Source: Nitrosopumilus sp.
Lineage (GTDB): Archaea; Thermoproteota; Nitrososphaeria; Nitrososphaerales; Nitrosopumilaceae
Length of the DNA stretch: 64,000 nt
Direction of reading: 5' to 3'
Assembly: GCF_025698945.1 (NCBI RefSeq)
Contig: NZ_JAILWM010000001.1
Span: 744,001 to 808,000, forward strand
Below are positions 52,361 through 61,677 of the stretch, piece by piece; within the stretch, counting starts at the first letter, position 1, and the number at the start of each line of letters is the position of its first letter. Position numbers and translations under genes: made by a program. The notes under the pieces are model-generated. The model did not search any database and was not told the DNA's origin. It saw only the letters and a program-made list of their open reading frames with translations.

Positions 52361-53470
52361 CTAGTTAGTACTTGCCTCAGGTGCAGACTCGCCAGAACTT
52401 TCAGATTTCATCTCTTCTTGTAGTTTTGATGCAAGAATACTACATTGAGCTGCAATGTTTTTTGCACTAGTTCTAAAAGCTTGTGCACTTGGAGAATCAG
52501 GATTTGTAATCATAATTGGTTTTCCCAAATCAGAACCAGACATAATTCCAGAGTTTAGTGGGATTTCACCTAAGAAAGGAATCTTAAATTGTTCACTGAT
52601 CTTTTTTGCACCACCATCGCCAAAGATGTAATGTTTATCACTACAATTTGGACAGATAAAGTGACTCATATTTTCCACTACTCCAATAATTGGAACATTT
52701 AATTTTTCAAACATTCCAATTGCTTTTACTGCAACATTACTTGCAACATCTTGCGGAGTAGTAACTACAAGAATTCCTGTAATTGGAATTGTTTGTGCTA
52801 ATGTCAATGGAATATCACCAGTACCAGGAGGAAGATCAACTATAAGATAATCTAAATCAGACCAATTAGTATCAACTAGGAATTGTTTTAAAATACCTGA
52901 GATTATAGGACCACGATAAATTGCTGCTTGATGGGATTGCTCTGCAAAGAAACCAAAAGACACTACCTGCAATCCATTTGATTTTGCTGGCTGAAGTTTA
53001 TTGTCTTCTACTTCCATATATCCATCTTTCATTCCAAGCATCAAAGGAATGCTAGGACCATAGATATCAGCATCAAGTAAACCAACTTTGGCTCCAGTTT
53101 GAGATAATGCAAGAGCTAAATTCAATGCTACTGTTGATTTTCCTACACCACCTTTACCGCTTGCCACACCAATAATATTTTTCACAGTTGCCATTCCAGT
53201 ATCAGCATCAAGGGAACGACCTTCCATGACTTTGGCAGTCACATTCATATCAAAATTCTTTAAGTCAGTAAGTTCTCCAATTGCCTTTCTAACATCATCT
53301 TCAATCTCAACGTTGAAGGGACATGCAGGAGTTGTTAATTCTAAAGTAAATTTGAGATTTCCATCATTAAGTTCCAAGTCTTTAATCATTCCCATTGAAA
53401 CGATATCTTTTTTCAAATCAGGATCAATTACTGTACTGAGCTTTTCTAGAACTTGGTCTATTCCTACCAT
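52361..53470 (-). CDS. Mrp/ApbC-type iron-sulfur carrier ATPase
   Basis: A 369-residue P-loop ATPase that carries or inserts Fe-S clusters. An N-terminal DUF59 domain (about residues 1-85) is followed by the deviant Walker A ASGKGGVGKST, switch DLPPGTGD and CPNC, the cluster-binding Cys pair (HFICPNCSDKHYIFG). A disordered acidic tail (ESSGESAPEAS) ends it. The open frame extends to 53518 but ATG 53470 (MVGIDQVL) gives the standard DUF59 start. Upstream of the CoA kinase gene. Confidence 0.94.
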   Translation of the reverse strand: MVGIDQVLEKLSTVIDPDLKKDIVSMGMIKDLELNDGNLKFTLELTTPACPFNVEIEDDVRKAIGELTDLKNFDMNVTAKVMEGRSLDADTGMATVKNIIGVASGKGGVGKSTVALNLALALSQTGAKVGLLDADIYGPSIPLMLGMKDGYMEVEDNKLQPAKSNGLQVVSFGFFAEQSHQAAIYRGPIISGILKQFLVDTNWSDLDYLIVDLPPGTGDIPLTLAQTIPITGILVVTTPQDVASNVAVKAIGMFEKLNVPIIGVVENMSHFICPNCSDKHYIFGDGGAKKISEQFKIPFLGEIPLNSGIMSGSDLGKPIMITNPDSPSAQAFRTSAKNIAAQCSILASKLQEEMKSESSGESAPEASTN

Positions 53471-53618
53471 TGCGTAAAAAAGCCATTGAACATTATTTAA
53501 ACATAAGTTACATAACAAAAGAAATTGTCATTTATTTGAAAAATTGCCAAAATCTTTGGAATTTTCAGCCTAAATTACCCAAAGATTCATAAATTCAAAT
53601 TCAAGAAAAATATCACAG

Positions 53619-54209
53619 TTGTTTTCTATATCTACCCTAGTTGATGTTGTTAGGATTCCTCCAAGCTTATTTGGAACTACACTCAAAAAGGCAGCAGTAA
53701 ACATACTCAAAGAAAAGTACGAGAGCATGATTAATGCTGATTTGGGATATATCATTATGATTTTAGACGCCAAAGTTGATGAAATGGGAAAAATGATTGC
53801 AGGAGACGGTGGAACATTTCACAAAGTTGAATTTGAAGCATTAACATTTTATCCAAAATTACAAGAGATTGTACAAGGAGAGATCGTAGACATTACAGAC
53901 TTTGGAGCATTTGTAAGAATTGGTCCAACTGATGCATTGCTTCACTTATCTCAAGTAATGGACGATTATCTGAAGAGCGATGTAAAGTCTGGAATGATTT
54001 TAGCTAATCAAAGCGGAAGAACACTAAAAGTTGGTTCAACACTTCGTGCAAGAATTACAGCTGTATCTCTAGGAAAAGCAGCTGCAATGGGAAAGATTGG
54101 AATTACTTGTAGACAACCATTCCTTGGTGCTGATGCATGGATTGAAGAAGAGATAAAGAAAGCAGGTGGAGAAGAACCTGCAAAAGAAGCTAAAGTAGAG
54201 GCAAGTTAA
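53619..54209 (+). CDS. rpo7: RNA polymerase subunit Rpo7 (RpoE1)
   Basis: A 196-residue stalk subunit of archaeal RNA polymerase. An N-terminal tip domain (VVRIPPSLFGTTLKKAAVNILKEKYES) is followed by an S1-type OB domain (GEIVDITDFGAFVRIGPTDALLHLSQ) and an acidic/Ala-rich tail beyond the usual length. The start is TTG 53619; a TATA-like TTCATAAATT lies about 26-30 bases before it, so the message probably begins at or near the TTG. Spt4 follows one base after its stop. Confidence 0.95.
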   Translation: MFSISTLVDVVRIPPSLFGTTLKKAAVNILKEKYESMINADLGYIIMILDAKVDEMGKMIAGDGGTFHKVEFEALTFYPKLQEIVQGEIVDITDFGAFVRIGPTDALLHLSQVMDDYLKSDVKSGMILANQSGRTLKVGSTLRARITAVSLGKAAAMGKIGITCRQPFLGADAWIEEEIKKAGGEEPAKEAKVEAS

Positions 54210-54210
54210 G

Positions 54211-54399
54211 ATGGCACGAGAGATGGCTTGCAGAAAATGCAAATTTGTTACAACAGGAAAAGTTTGTCCTGTTTGTAAATCATCGGACTTGACACCTGAT
54301 TGGAATGGAATTGTACTAGTAGTTGATCCAACAAATTCAGAGATATCAAAAACTTTAGGCATCACTCAAAAAGGAAAGTACGCAATTAAAGTTACATAA
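54211..54399 (+). CDS. spt4: Transcription elongation factor Spt4 (RpoE2)
   Basis: A 62-residue zinc protein with CRKCKFVTTGKVCPVC (two C-x2-C knuckles) and a following strand GIVLVVDPTNSEISK. It binds Spt5 and stabilises the elongating RNA polymerase. It is cotranscribed with rpo7, the usual archaeal pairing. Confidence 0.95.
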   Translation: MAREMACRKCKFVTTGKVCPVCKSSDLTPDWNGIVLVVDPTNSEISKTLGITQKGKYAIKVT

Positions 54400-54445
54400 A
54401 AAAAATTCTAAATCTTTAAAATTATAGATAGATTGTATCAGTGTA

Positions 54446-55261
54446 TTGACATTTAATTCTAAAAGACAATTATCAGAATTTCTATCTGAAGATATAGGAA
54501 AAGGCGATATAACAAGTAAATTACTCTCCAAAAAAAAGATCACAGCCAGAATAATATCAAGAGAGAACGCAATAGTTGCAGGAGTAGAATATGCCAAAGA
54601 GATTTTCAGATTAAAAGGATGTAATGTCGCCATATCAAAAAAAGACGGTACAAAAGTCAAACCCAATCAGACTATAATGAGCATAGTAGGAGATGCAGGA
54701 AGAATTCTAACATGTGAGAGAACAGCATTAAATTTACTTTCCAGAATGAGTGGAATTGCAACTCAAACAAATGAATTGGTAAAACAAATTCCAAACAAAA
54801 CCAAAGTTTATGCAACAAGAAAGACGGCACCAGGACTTAGATATTTTGACAAGGAGGCAGTAGAAATTGGAGGAGGAAAAAAACACAGACTAAGACTAGA
54901 TGAGATGATAATGATAAAAGACAACCATATTGCAGTAGAGGGTTCATTGTCAGCACTAATAAAAAAAGCAAAGAAAAAATACAAAAAATTCGAAATTGAA
55001 GTTGAAAATATACCAGATGCAATTCTTGCGGCAAGAGAAGGTGCAACTATCATCATGTTAGATAATTTTCCTCCATCAAAAATTAAAAAAACAATCAAAG
55101 TTCTAAAAAACAAAAAATTACGTAGTAAAGTGATGCTTGAAGCATCAGGTGGAATTAATTCAAAAAATATTCACAATTATGGAAAAACAGGAGTAGATAT
55201 AATTTCTGTTGGAAGCATTACAAATTCTGTAAAAGGAATTGATATGAGTTTAGAGATCTAA
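54446..55261 (+). CDS. nadC: Nicotinate-nucleotide pyrophosphorylase (carboxylating)
   Basis: A 271-residue enzyme that converts quinolinate and PRPP to nicotinate mononucleotide in NAD synthesis. Visible landmarks: N-terminal DIGKGDITSKLL, CERTALNLLSRMSGIAT, ATRKTAPGLRYFDKEAVEIGGG, KDNHI, and the phosphate site EASGGI. The start is TTG at 54446 with a TATA box (TTTAAAATTATAG) about 25 bases before it, so this appears leaderless. It converges with the TPR gene, beyond which lie nadA and nadX. Confidence 0.96.
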   Translation: MTFNSKRQLSEFLSEDIGKGDITSKLLSKKKITARIISRENAIVAGVEYAKEIFRLKGCNVAISKKDGTKVKPNQTIMSIVGDAGRILTCERTALNLLSRMSGIATQTNELVKQIPNKTKVYATRKTAPGLRYFDKEAVEIGGGKKHRLRLDEMIMIKDNHIAVEGSLSALIKKAKKKYKKFEIEVENIPDAILAAREGATIIMLDNFPPSKIKKTIKVLKNKKLRSKVMLEASGGINSKNIHNYGKTGVDIISVGSITNSVKGIDMSLEI

Positions 55262-55650
55262 GACTCTAGTTGAGATAATAGTTCTGCTACTGATTTATTT
55301 TTTGGATCAATCTCTTTAATTTTATCACAGCACTGAATTGCAAGTTTATTTTCATTTAATTTTTGATGAGAATAAGCCTTTAACAACAAGACATCAATAT
55401 CATAAGAACCAATTTCAAGGGCCTTACCAAAGTAAGAGATTGCTGTTCTATACTTCTTTTTGAGATAACATATTCCTCCTACAGTAAACAAAACATCATG
55501 ATTGTTAGGAACTTTGGCCAAATATTCTGTGCCTGATTTTAGTGCCTCATCATATTTTTTTTCTTTGACCAATTTTTGGAGTTCTTTGATCTTTGCTACA
55601 TTTTTTTTCTTTTGAGGATCTTTTGGTTCTCGTCTAAACAATCCAACCAA
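55258..55650 (-). CDS. TPR-repeat protein
   Basis: A 130-residue protein of about three tetratricopeptide repeats (LVKEKKYDEALKSG, AISYFGKALEIGS, NKLAIQCCDKIKEIDP) after a basic start (RREPKDPQKKK). It forms a small right-handed scaffold for protein contacts. The start is TTG 55650. It lies 15 bases downstream of nadA and may be cotranscribed with it. The partner is unknown. Confidence 0.8.
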   Translation of the reverse strand: MVGLFRREPKDPQKKKNVAKIKELQKLVKEKKYDEALKSGTEYLAKVPNNHDVLFTVGGICYLKKKYRTAISYFGKALEIGSYDIDVLLLKAYSHQKLNENKLAIQCCDKIKEIDPKNKSVAELLSQLES

Positions 55651-55665
55651 AGCAATTCACGTTGA

Positions 55666-56622
55666 TTAGCTGATTTCAAGCATTCTATCAATTGCTAAAC
55701 GAGCTTTGTCTGCAATTTCTTTAGGTACTGTGATGACATTTTTTTCATTTACTAATGCATCATATACTTTCTCAAGTGTAATCATCTTCATGTATTGACA
55801 TTCAGCCTTATCTGATGCTGGAATGAATGTTTTGCCAGGATTTTGTTGTCGCATCTTATATAAAATTCCAGTTTCAGTTGCAACAACAAAATTCTTTGCG
55901 GTAGATTGACTGACATGATTTAGCATTCCTTCAGTTGAAAGAATTGAAACTTTTTTATCATCATAACTTCCATCTGCAACATCATACATCATAGGAGTAG
56001 TACAACTACATTCAGGATGAATGACAAATTCTGCATCTTTAATTGAATCTATTTTCTTAATCACATCTTCAGCTGTTATTCCTGCATGTACATGACATTC
56101 ACCAGCCCAAATATGCATATTTTTTCTACCAGTAACTTTGGCAACATAAGATCCCAAAAACATATCAGGTAAGAATAAAATTTCTTTATCTTCTGGAATT
56201 GCTTTCACAACATTAATTGCATTAGATGATGTACAACAATAATCAAGTTCTGCTTTAATCTCAGCTGTTGTATTCACATATCCTACTGTAATTGCACCAG
56301 GATGCTGTTTCTTCCAATTTCTTAATTCATCTACAGTAATTGAATCAGACAACGAACATCCAGCTTCCAAGTCTGGCAGTAAAACTTTTTTTTCTGGACT
56401 AATTATTGCAGCAGTTTCTGCCATAAAGTTAACACCGCAAAACAGAATAGTTTTTTGTGATACTGTAGCTGCTTGTCTTGAAAGCCCTAAAGAGTCTCCT
56501 GTAAAATCTGCTACGTCTTGTACATCTGGAATTTGGTAATTATGTGCTAAAATTACCACATCTTTCTCCTTCTTGAGCCGTATTATTTCATCTTTGAGCT
56601 CTGATGATTGTTGTACAAGCAT
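55666..56622 (-). CDS. nadA: Quinolinate synthase A
   Basis: A 318-residue [4Fe-4S] enzyme that condenses iminoaspartate with dihydroxyacetone phosphate to give quinolinate. The three cluster cysteines are in LFCGVNFMAE, PECSCTTPM and the late SDKAECQYMK stretch. KDVVILAHNYQIPDVQDVADFTGDSLGLS is the start typical of NadA. Downstream of nadX on the same strand (94 bases), TPR gene further on. Confidence 0.96.
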   Translation of the reverse strand: MLVQQSSELKDEIIRLKKEKDVVILAHNYQIPDVQDVADFTGDSLGLSRQAATVSQKTILFCGVNFMAETAAIISPEKKVLLPDLEAGCSLSDSITVDELRNWKKQHPGAITVGYVNTTAEIKAELDYCCTSSNAINVVKAIPEDKEILFLPDMFLGSYVAKVTGRKNMHIWAGECHVHAGITAEDVIKKIDSIKDAEFVIHPECSCTTPMMYDVADGSYDDKKVSILSTEGMLNHVSQSTAKNFVVATETGILYKMRQQNPGKTFIPASDKAECQYMKMITLEKVYDALVNEKNVITVPKEIADKARLAIDRMLEIS

Positions 56623-56716
56623 GATACATGAAAAAGTGGAATTTGAGGTGATTTAAAGAAAGGGAAGATGTCTAGAATTCTCTGAAATCCCATCAAATGT
56701 GGCAATTATTGCCATA

Positions 56717-57535
56717 TTACGTTCCAATTTGAATCTCATTAGTGCAATATTTTCTCAATGTTTCAATTGCAGATAATATTGCCAGTCTACTTGTTTTAGG
56801 ATTATTTGGATCTGGAAAATTCTCAATAGTAAAAGTCATCTTTCCAAATCTTCCTGCAGCTTCAATTTGATGAGTGTTTTTATCAGTGTCAGGATCAGCC
56901 ATAATTTTTACTCTAGTTTTTTCACTTCCAATTCCTGTTAGGGATAATAATGCTGCAACATTGATGTTTGCAGGAAACAACGATACTGCTTCTTTTGCAG
57001 TGCCCTCAAAAATTTTAGTGACTGAATCAATTTTATCGAGATCTATTTTGGAATTTTCAAAAAACTTTGCGCCCTTTAGTGAACGTGGGTGTTTTGTAGT
57101 AGTAATTAAGAGAGATTCTAATTCTTTTCTTACTGACTTAATTCCATCCAGTCCAGCAATTGCCCCAGAAGGAAGATAGATAGTTTTTTTGAAATCTCTG
57201 CATGCATCATACAAAATATCATAAATCGATTCATCAAGTAGTGCACCAACACTCATTATCATTAGATCACGTTTATTTTGTAAAACACTCAATCCTACAT
57301 CTTTTACTGCGTCTTGTGATGCTGCTTCAACAACAATGTCAACAGGATGAGAAGATAAAAGATGAGAATTTTCAACAATAATGGGTTTATTTTTTAATTT
57401 TTCAACAAGGGATTCAGATGCACTCTTAGAGCCATCATATACATGAGTTAGAGTAGCAGGAATTTCTCCTGAATCAATAGCTAGTGCAATTTGAGTTCCA
57501 ATTGCACCACATCCCAGTAAAGCAATTTTTTTCAT
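56717..57535 (-). CDS. nadX: L-aspartate dehydrogenase
   Basis: A 272-residue NAD(P)-dependent enzyme that makes iminoaspartate for quinolinate synthase, taking the place of the oxidase NadB. The Rossmann motif is GCGAIGTQIA, and the PSGAIAGLDGI and PANINVAALLSLTGIG segments are family marks. With nadA and nadC nearby it completes de novo NAD synthesis from aspartate. The start is ATG 57535. Confidence 0.94.
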   Translation of the reverse strand: MKKIALLGCGAIGTQIALAIDSGEIPATLTHVYDGSKSASESLVEKLKNKPIIVENSHLLSSHPVDIVVEAASQDAVKDVGLSVLQNKRDLMIMSVGALLDESIYDILYDACRDFKKTIYLPSGAIAGLDGIKSVRKELESLLITTTKHPRSLKGAKFFENSKIDLDKIDSVTKIFEGTAKEAVSLFPANINVAALLSLTGIGSEKTRVKIMADPDTDKNTHQIEAAGRFGKMTFTIENFPDPNNPKTSRLAILSAIETLRKYCTNEIQIGT

Positions 57536-57558
57536 GCAATAATGCTAGAATTTATCAC

Positions 57559-58155
57559 TTAATTAATTCTAGTCCAATTTTTTATAATGTTGAATTTTCT
57601 TGAAAAATAGACCAAACCAATTACAGATATGCCTAGAATTATAATTGCAGATGCACCAAATTCTGGAATTACCTTTGTTCCAATAATCTCAATATTTTTG
57701 GTATCTTCTGAAATAATAAATCCAATTACATAGTCATTAGGAAATTTCATCAAATCATATCTAGTATCAATACCATTAACTATCACTGTAAATTTTTCAC
57801 CATCTGCATAAATGACATCTTCTGGCACTCTTACCCAAAAATCAGTTTTTTCAGGGACGGTTTCCATTACTATTTCAAGGGATTTTCTCTCTTCATTAAT
57901 GCTCATTGAAGATAAAATTGGGAAAACTGAGTTGGAACCCATTGCGTCAAGACTCCCATGATATCCATAGTAGACATCATAAGACACGTCATCGAAAGTA
58001 AAGGTCACTTTTTCTGCTTCTAGTTGAGAAATGTCTAGGTATTGGGCAAATGCTTCAGGATTAAAGACATGTTCTGCAAATGCAAAGCCAGATGTAGGGA
58101 TTATCAAGAGTAAAATAAAGAACATTAAATGAAAAATCATATTAAAATAATTCAT
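57559..58155 (-). CDS. PEFG-CTERM surface protein
   Basis: A 198-residue exported protein from ATG 58155 (frame open to 58188). The signal peptide (IFHLMFFILLLIIPTSGFAFA) is followed by a beta-rich domain (VTFTFDDVSYDVYYGYHG), which is also seen in other thaumarchaeal surface proteins. The C-terminus is a textbook PEFG-CTERM signal: IPEFGASAIIILGISVIGLVYFSRKF. A dedicated archaeosortase would cut near PEFG and anchor the protein to the cell surface. Divergent from the S-layer-type domain gene at 58254. Confidence 0.82.
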   Translation of the reverse strand: MNYFNMIFHLMFFILLLIIPTSGFAFAEHVFNPEAFAQYLDISQLEAEKVTFTFDDVSYDVYYGYHGSLDAMGSNSVFPILSSMSINEERKSLEIVMETVPEKTDFWVRVPEDVIYADGEKFTVIVNGIDTRYDLMKFPNDYVIGFIISEDTKNIEIIGTKVIPEFGASAIIILGISVIGLVYFSRKFNIIKNWTRIN

Positions 58156-58253
58156 TTTATTAAATTTAAGAAGAAGGCAGATTCTCAATCATGGTTTTAT
58201 TATGAACAAATCATACTCAATGCTTTTTTAATTAAAAAAATCAATTACAATTC

Positions 58254-59237
58254 ATGATGAATTATCAAAGTTTGATTTTTAGTGTATTTTTTTCACTTTT
58301 AATATTTTCAATTGGATTTCCAGCAAATGCTGTAATAGAATCGCCAAAAAAACAAATGATTGAAGGCACTACAGCAGAAGACATTCTATGTAAAGAAGGT
58401 TTAGAGTTAGTAATTAGAATAAATGGATATCCAGCATGTGTTAAACCAGAAACTGCTGACAGGATGGAAAAAAGAGGGCTAATCATCATTCCTTTAAAAT
58501 TTACTGATCTTAAGCAGAACAGCATACCAACAAAAATTGCAGAAAAAGAAATCCAAACTGTTCCTGCATCAAATAGGTCAATAGTGAATTTTTACATCAC
58601 TGATCAGGATTTGAATGTCGCTCATAATGGAGTTGAAATTGTATCAACTGAGGGATTGTTTGAATTTACAATTAATGGAATTCCAATTAATGGTCCAAAA
58701 GAAATGATAGAAACAGGTCCCAATACAGGTCAATTTTATTTAAAATTAGAATTGCCTGATACAATCAACGGAAAGCCAATTAGTCAAGATGACATCGTAG
58801 TGATAAAATATTTAGACGAATCAGATTATTCGGGAGAAAAAAGAACACTAGTCAAATCAATTCCTCTTAGTGCAACATATGCTAATTTCCAATCAAATGG
58901 AGGTTCAAGAATTGGTCATGAGTTTACACTTAGGATTTATGAGCCAGATGCAAATAGGGATTCAAAAAATGAAGACAAAATTCCCCTAAGTGAATTTGAG
59001 TTTAAAGTAAAAGGTGGAATTAAAACAACACTTGCAAATCCCAAATTTGATGCTAATAGAAGTTTCCTAGTTGAAACAGGTCCTAACACAAGTACATTTG
59101 AAGTTCAAATAAAAATCCCTAGAGAGATAGACGGTAAAGTAATTCACATTGGAGATACTTATGAAATTACATATCTTGACAGAAGTACACCTTCTGGAGA
59201 TAATGAAAAGACAGTTTTGAAAGGAAGAATTGGATAG
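58254..59237 (+). CDS. Exported protein with cysteine module and S-layer-type beta domains
   Basis: A 327-residue protein with a signal peptide (residues 1-26, FSVFFSLLIFSIGFPANA). A cysteine-pair module (ILCKEGLELV, YPACVKPETADRM) shared with 11507-12841 follows, then two beta-sandwich units. Each unit carries the ETGPNTG-F or ETGPNTS-F signature of the S-layer protein at 1-2863. It ends without membrane anchor. It probably sits in or below the S-layer, maybe as a minor lattice or linker protein. Confidence 0.75.
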   Translation: MMNYQSLIFSVFFSLLIFSIGFPANAVIESPKKQMIEGTTAEDILCKEGLELVIRINGYPACVKPETADRMEKRGLIIIPLKFTDLKQNSIPTKIAEKEIQTVPASNRSIVNFYITDQDLNVAHNGVEIVSTEGLFEFTINGIPINGPKEMIETGPNTGQFYLKLELPDTINGKPISQDDIVVIKYLDESDYSGEKRTLVKSIPLSATYANFQSNGGSRIGHEFTLRIYEPDANRDSKNEDKIPLSEFEFKVKGGIKTTLANPKFDANRSFLVETGPNTSTFEVQIKIPREIDGKVIHIGDTYEITYLDRSTPSGDNEKTVLKGRIG

Positions 59238-59311
59238 ATCGTTTTGATGGATCAGTTTTGTCAAGGTTTGATATAACCTAAAGATTTTATTCAAACAAAC
59301 GAACTATTGTT

Positions 59312-60148
59312 GTGCTCAATACTGTTTACAAGGATGCAATTATCAACAGAGACAAAATGTTATCAATTCTCAAAGGGCCCAAATTTGAGCAAATTTTACA
59401 AAAAGCACGAGAAAATTGGGTAGAATTTACGCCTAGCAAAGAAGAAGCAGTCACAGCAGGAATCGATAGTAGTTTTAACAACACTAAATTTCAAGGAATT
59501 GAGCTTTGGGCAACAACTGCAGTTTCAATTAAATCAGATGGAGAGATATTGGTGGATTTGCATGATTCAGGATTAGGTTCAGATACTGATCTTTCAAGAA
59601 TCGCAAGCAAAATGGAGATTGAAGCTTGTGAGAAAACTGTTGACATAGTGGATTTAGTTTTAATGGATGGCTCACTTCATTCTCAGTTTATGACAAGACA
59701 ATCATCGCTTGATTCATTGGTTGTAAAAACTATGAGAAAAAAAGACAATGTGATATTTATTGCAAAAACATCAAACACTAAAAAACAATTTGAAGGATTA
59801 GGTTCTTTGGCAGGAGATATTTTTTATTATAATCATGTAACTAATGGTCCTGGTTTTAGTAAAATATTTGTAGAAAAAAAATATGGAGCTGACAAAGTAA
59901 TTTCATCAACCTTTGTTAGATTAAGTGATTCAACACCAATTATCAAACTAGAATTTTTAGGAACACAGCATGACGATAATGAAATTAAATCAGTAATGAA
60001 CAAATTATTCAAAACCAGTGTAGGAGGATATCCATATGCACTAAAATTAGCTCATAATAACTGTAAAATATCTGATAAAGAGCTTTCAAAAATGGTGAGT
60101 TTATTGGGATTAAGTAATGAGATAGGTTCAAGAGAGGTATTAGGTTGA
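59312..60148 (+). CDS. nurA: NurA 5'-3' nuclease
   Basis: A 278-residue RNase H-like nuclease. The first metal Asp is in AGIDSSFNNTKF, the second acidic site in LVLMDGSLHS, and a late basic segment with KLAHNNCKIS follows, all NurA-type. It works with HerA to resect DNA ends for homologous recombination. The start (GTG) follows an AT-rich region; herA starts in a TTGA overlap with its stop. First gene of the nurA-herA-mre11-rad50 operon. Confidence 0.92.
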   Translation: MLNTVYKDAIINRDKMLSILKGPKFEQILQKARENWVEFTPSKEEAVTAGIDSSFNNTKFQGIELWATTAVSIKSDGEILVDLHDSGLGSDTDLSRIASKMEIEACEKTVDIVDLVLMDGSLHSQFMTRQSSLDSLVVKTMRKKDNVIFIAKTSNTKKQFEGLGSLAGDIFYYNHVTNGPGFSKIFVEKKYGADKVISSTFVRLSDSTPIIKLEFLGTQHDDNEIKSVMNKLFKTSVGGYPYALKLAHNNCKISDKELSKMVSLLGLSNEIGSREVLG

Positions 60149-61677
60149 GTTTAGGTTTTGTAATAGGAGAGTCAAAACCTACATTTGTAACTGCAATTAC
60201 ATCTAGAGCGTTATCTGTTGGAGAATACATCAAGATAAAATCAGAGAACAAAGAAATTTTGGGACTAGTAGAAAGATCCTCTGTATCAAGTGCAGCATTC
60301 ACAGATGTGAGAAATTTCGATGAGGCTGCAGAAAGTACAGAAATTGCAGAGATGAATAAAAGAGACAAAACATACACTGCCCATATAGGCATTTTAGGAT
60401 ATTTAGAAAATTTAAGAAAAGGTCAATCAATAATTCCTGCAATTCCCCCTATTCCAGGCACAGAAATAACTCAGCCTACTGCACAAGATCTTGAAGAAAT
60501 TTTTAGTTCCAAAAATGAAGGTTGGGTCAAAATAGGAACCCTGTTAAGAAACAAATCAGTTGATGCTAAAGTCAATTTAGATAAAATAGTTTCAAGACAT
60601 TTAGGGATTTTAGCAATGACAGGAATGGGGAAAAGTAATCTAGTTTCTCTTGTAACAAAACAAATTTCAAAATTAAAAGGAACAGTAATAATTTTTGATT
60701 ATCATAATGATTACACATCACTTAACATACCAAAAATCAATGTAGTTGATGCAAAAATAAACCCCAGATTACTTGATGCAGATCAATTATCAGAAGTTTT
60801 AGAAATTCGAGATGGGGCAAATGTTCAACAACGTGTATTAAGAATGGCTTTTACAAAACATGTTAAAGAATCAAAAGAATTTTGGAGTAAATTAGAAACT
60901 GAAATTGATTTCATAGTAAATTCTGAAGACAAGAAATTAAAAGAAATTAGAACTTCAGCATATAGGGTTCAAGATATTGTCGAAGAGGCACAAAGAAGAT
61001 TTGAAGATATTCTTGATCCAGATATGGGAGACCCCATAAGTTTCATAAAGGAAGGACGAACAAATATTCTAAACATTTCAGAATTATCAGAAAAACAAGC
61101 AAACGTAGCAGTGGCATTTTACTTGCAACAACTTCTCAAAGATAGAAAAGATGCAAGTATTGCAAAACATGCAAGAACAAAAAAAGAAAGATTCTATAGA
61201 TTCAATTCACCAATTTTTGTCATTATTGAAGAAGCACATGTATTCATCCCAAAAGATCATGACACTAGTGCAAAATATTGGGCAGCAAAAATTGCCAGAG
61301 AAGGAAGGAAATTTGGTCTTGGTTTAGGTATTGTGTCTCAGAGACCCAGAAGTGTAGATTTGAATGTTCTAAGTCAATTAGGTTCATTTGCAATTATGAA
61401 AATAATTCAGGAAGATGATCAACGTCAAATAGCCTCAGCAACAGAGTCTACTAGCCGTGATTTGATATCCCAATTAACATCATTAAATGTGGGAGATGCA
61501 ATTCTAGTTGGGCAGTGGACAAATTTACCATCATTAGTTCATGTTGAGGAAGTTAAAGAGAAAATAATGGGAGCAGATCAGAGTGCAGTTAATGCATGGG
61601 CAAATGCAGATAAAATGAAAGAGGTTGCAGTAGAATCAACTCAAGGATTAGTTCAAAAAGATTTGTTATTAGATTAA
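60145..61677 (+). CDS. herA: HerA bipolar DNA helicase/translocase
   Basis: A 510-residue hexameric FtsK/VirB4-like ATPase. An N-terminal HAS-barrel domain (residues 1-120) is followed by the P-loop AMTGMGKSNL (about 156-165), Walker B FVIIEEAHVFIP and the sensor/arginine segment REGRKFGLGLGIVSQRP. The C-terminal brace ends DLLLD. It pumps DNA into NurA for end resection. TTG start overlaps nurA by 4 bases; mre11 begins immediately after its stop. Confidence 0.96.
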   Translation: MSLGFVIGESKPTFVTAITSRALSVGEYIKIKSENKEILGLVERSSVSSAAFTDVRNFDEAAESTEIAEMNKRDKTYTAHIGILGYLENLRKGQSIIPAIPPIPGTEITQPTAQDLEEIFSSKNEGWVKIGTLLRNKSVDAKVNLDKIVSRHLGILAMTGMGKSNLVSLVTKQISKLKGTVIIFDYHNDYTSLNIPKINVVDAKINPRLLDADQLSEVLEIRDGANVQQRVLRMAFTKHVKESKEFWSKLETEIDFIVNSEDKKLKEIRTSAYRVQDIVEEAQRRFEDILDPDMGDPISFIKEGRTNILNISELSEKQANVAVAFYLQQLLKDRKDASIAKHARTKKERFYRFNSPIFVIIEEAHVFIPKDHDTSAKYWAAKIAREGRKFGLGLGIVSQRPRSVDLNVLSQLGSFAIMKIIQEDDQRQIASATESTSRDLISQLTSLNVGDAILVGQWTNLPSLVHVEEVKEKIMGADQSAVNAWANADKMKEVAVESTQGLVQKDLLLD

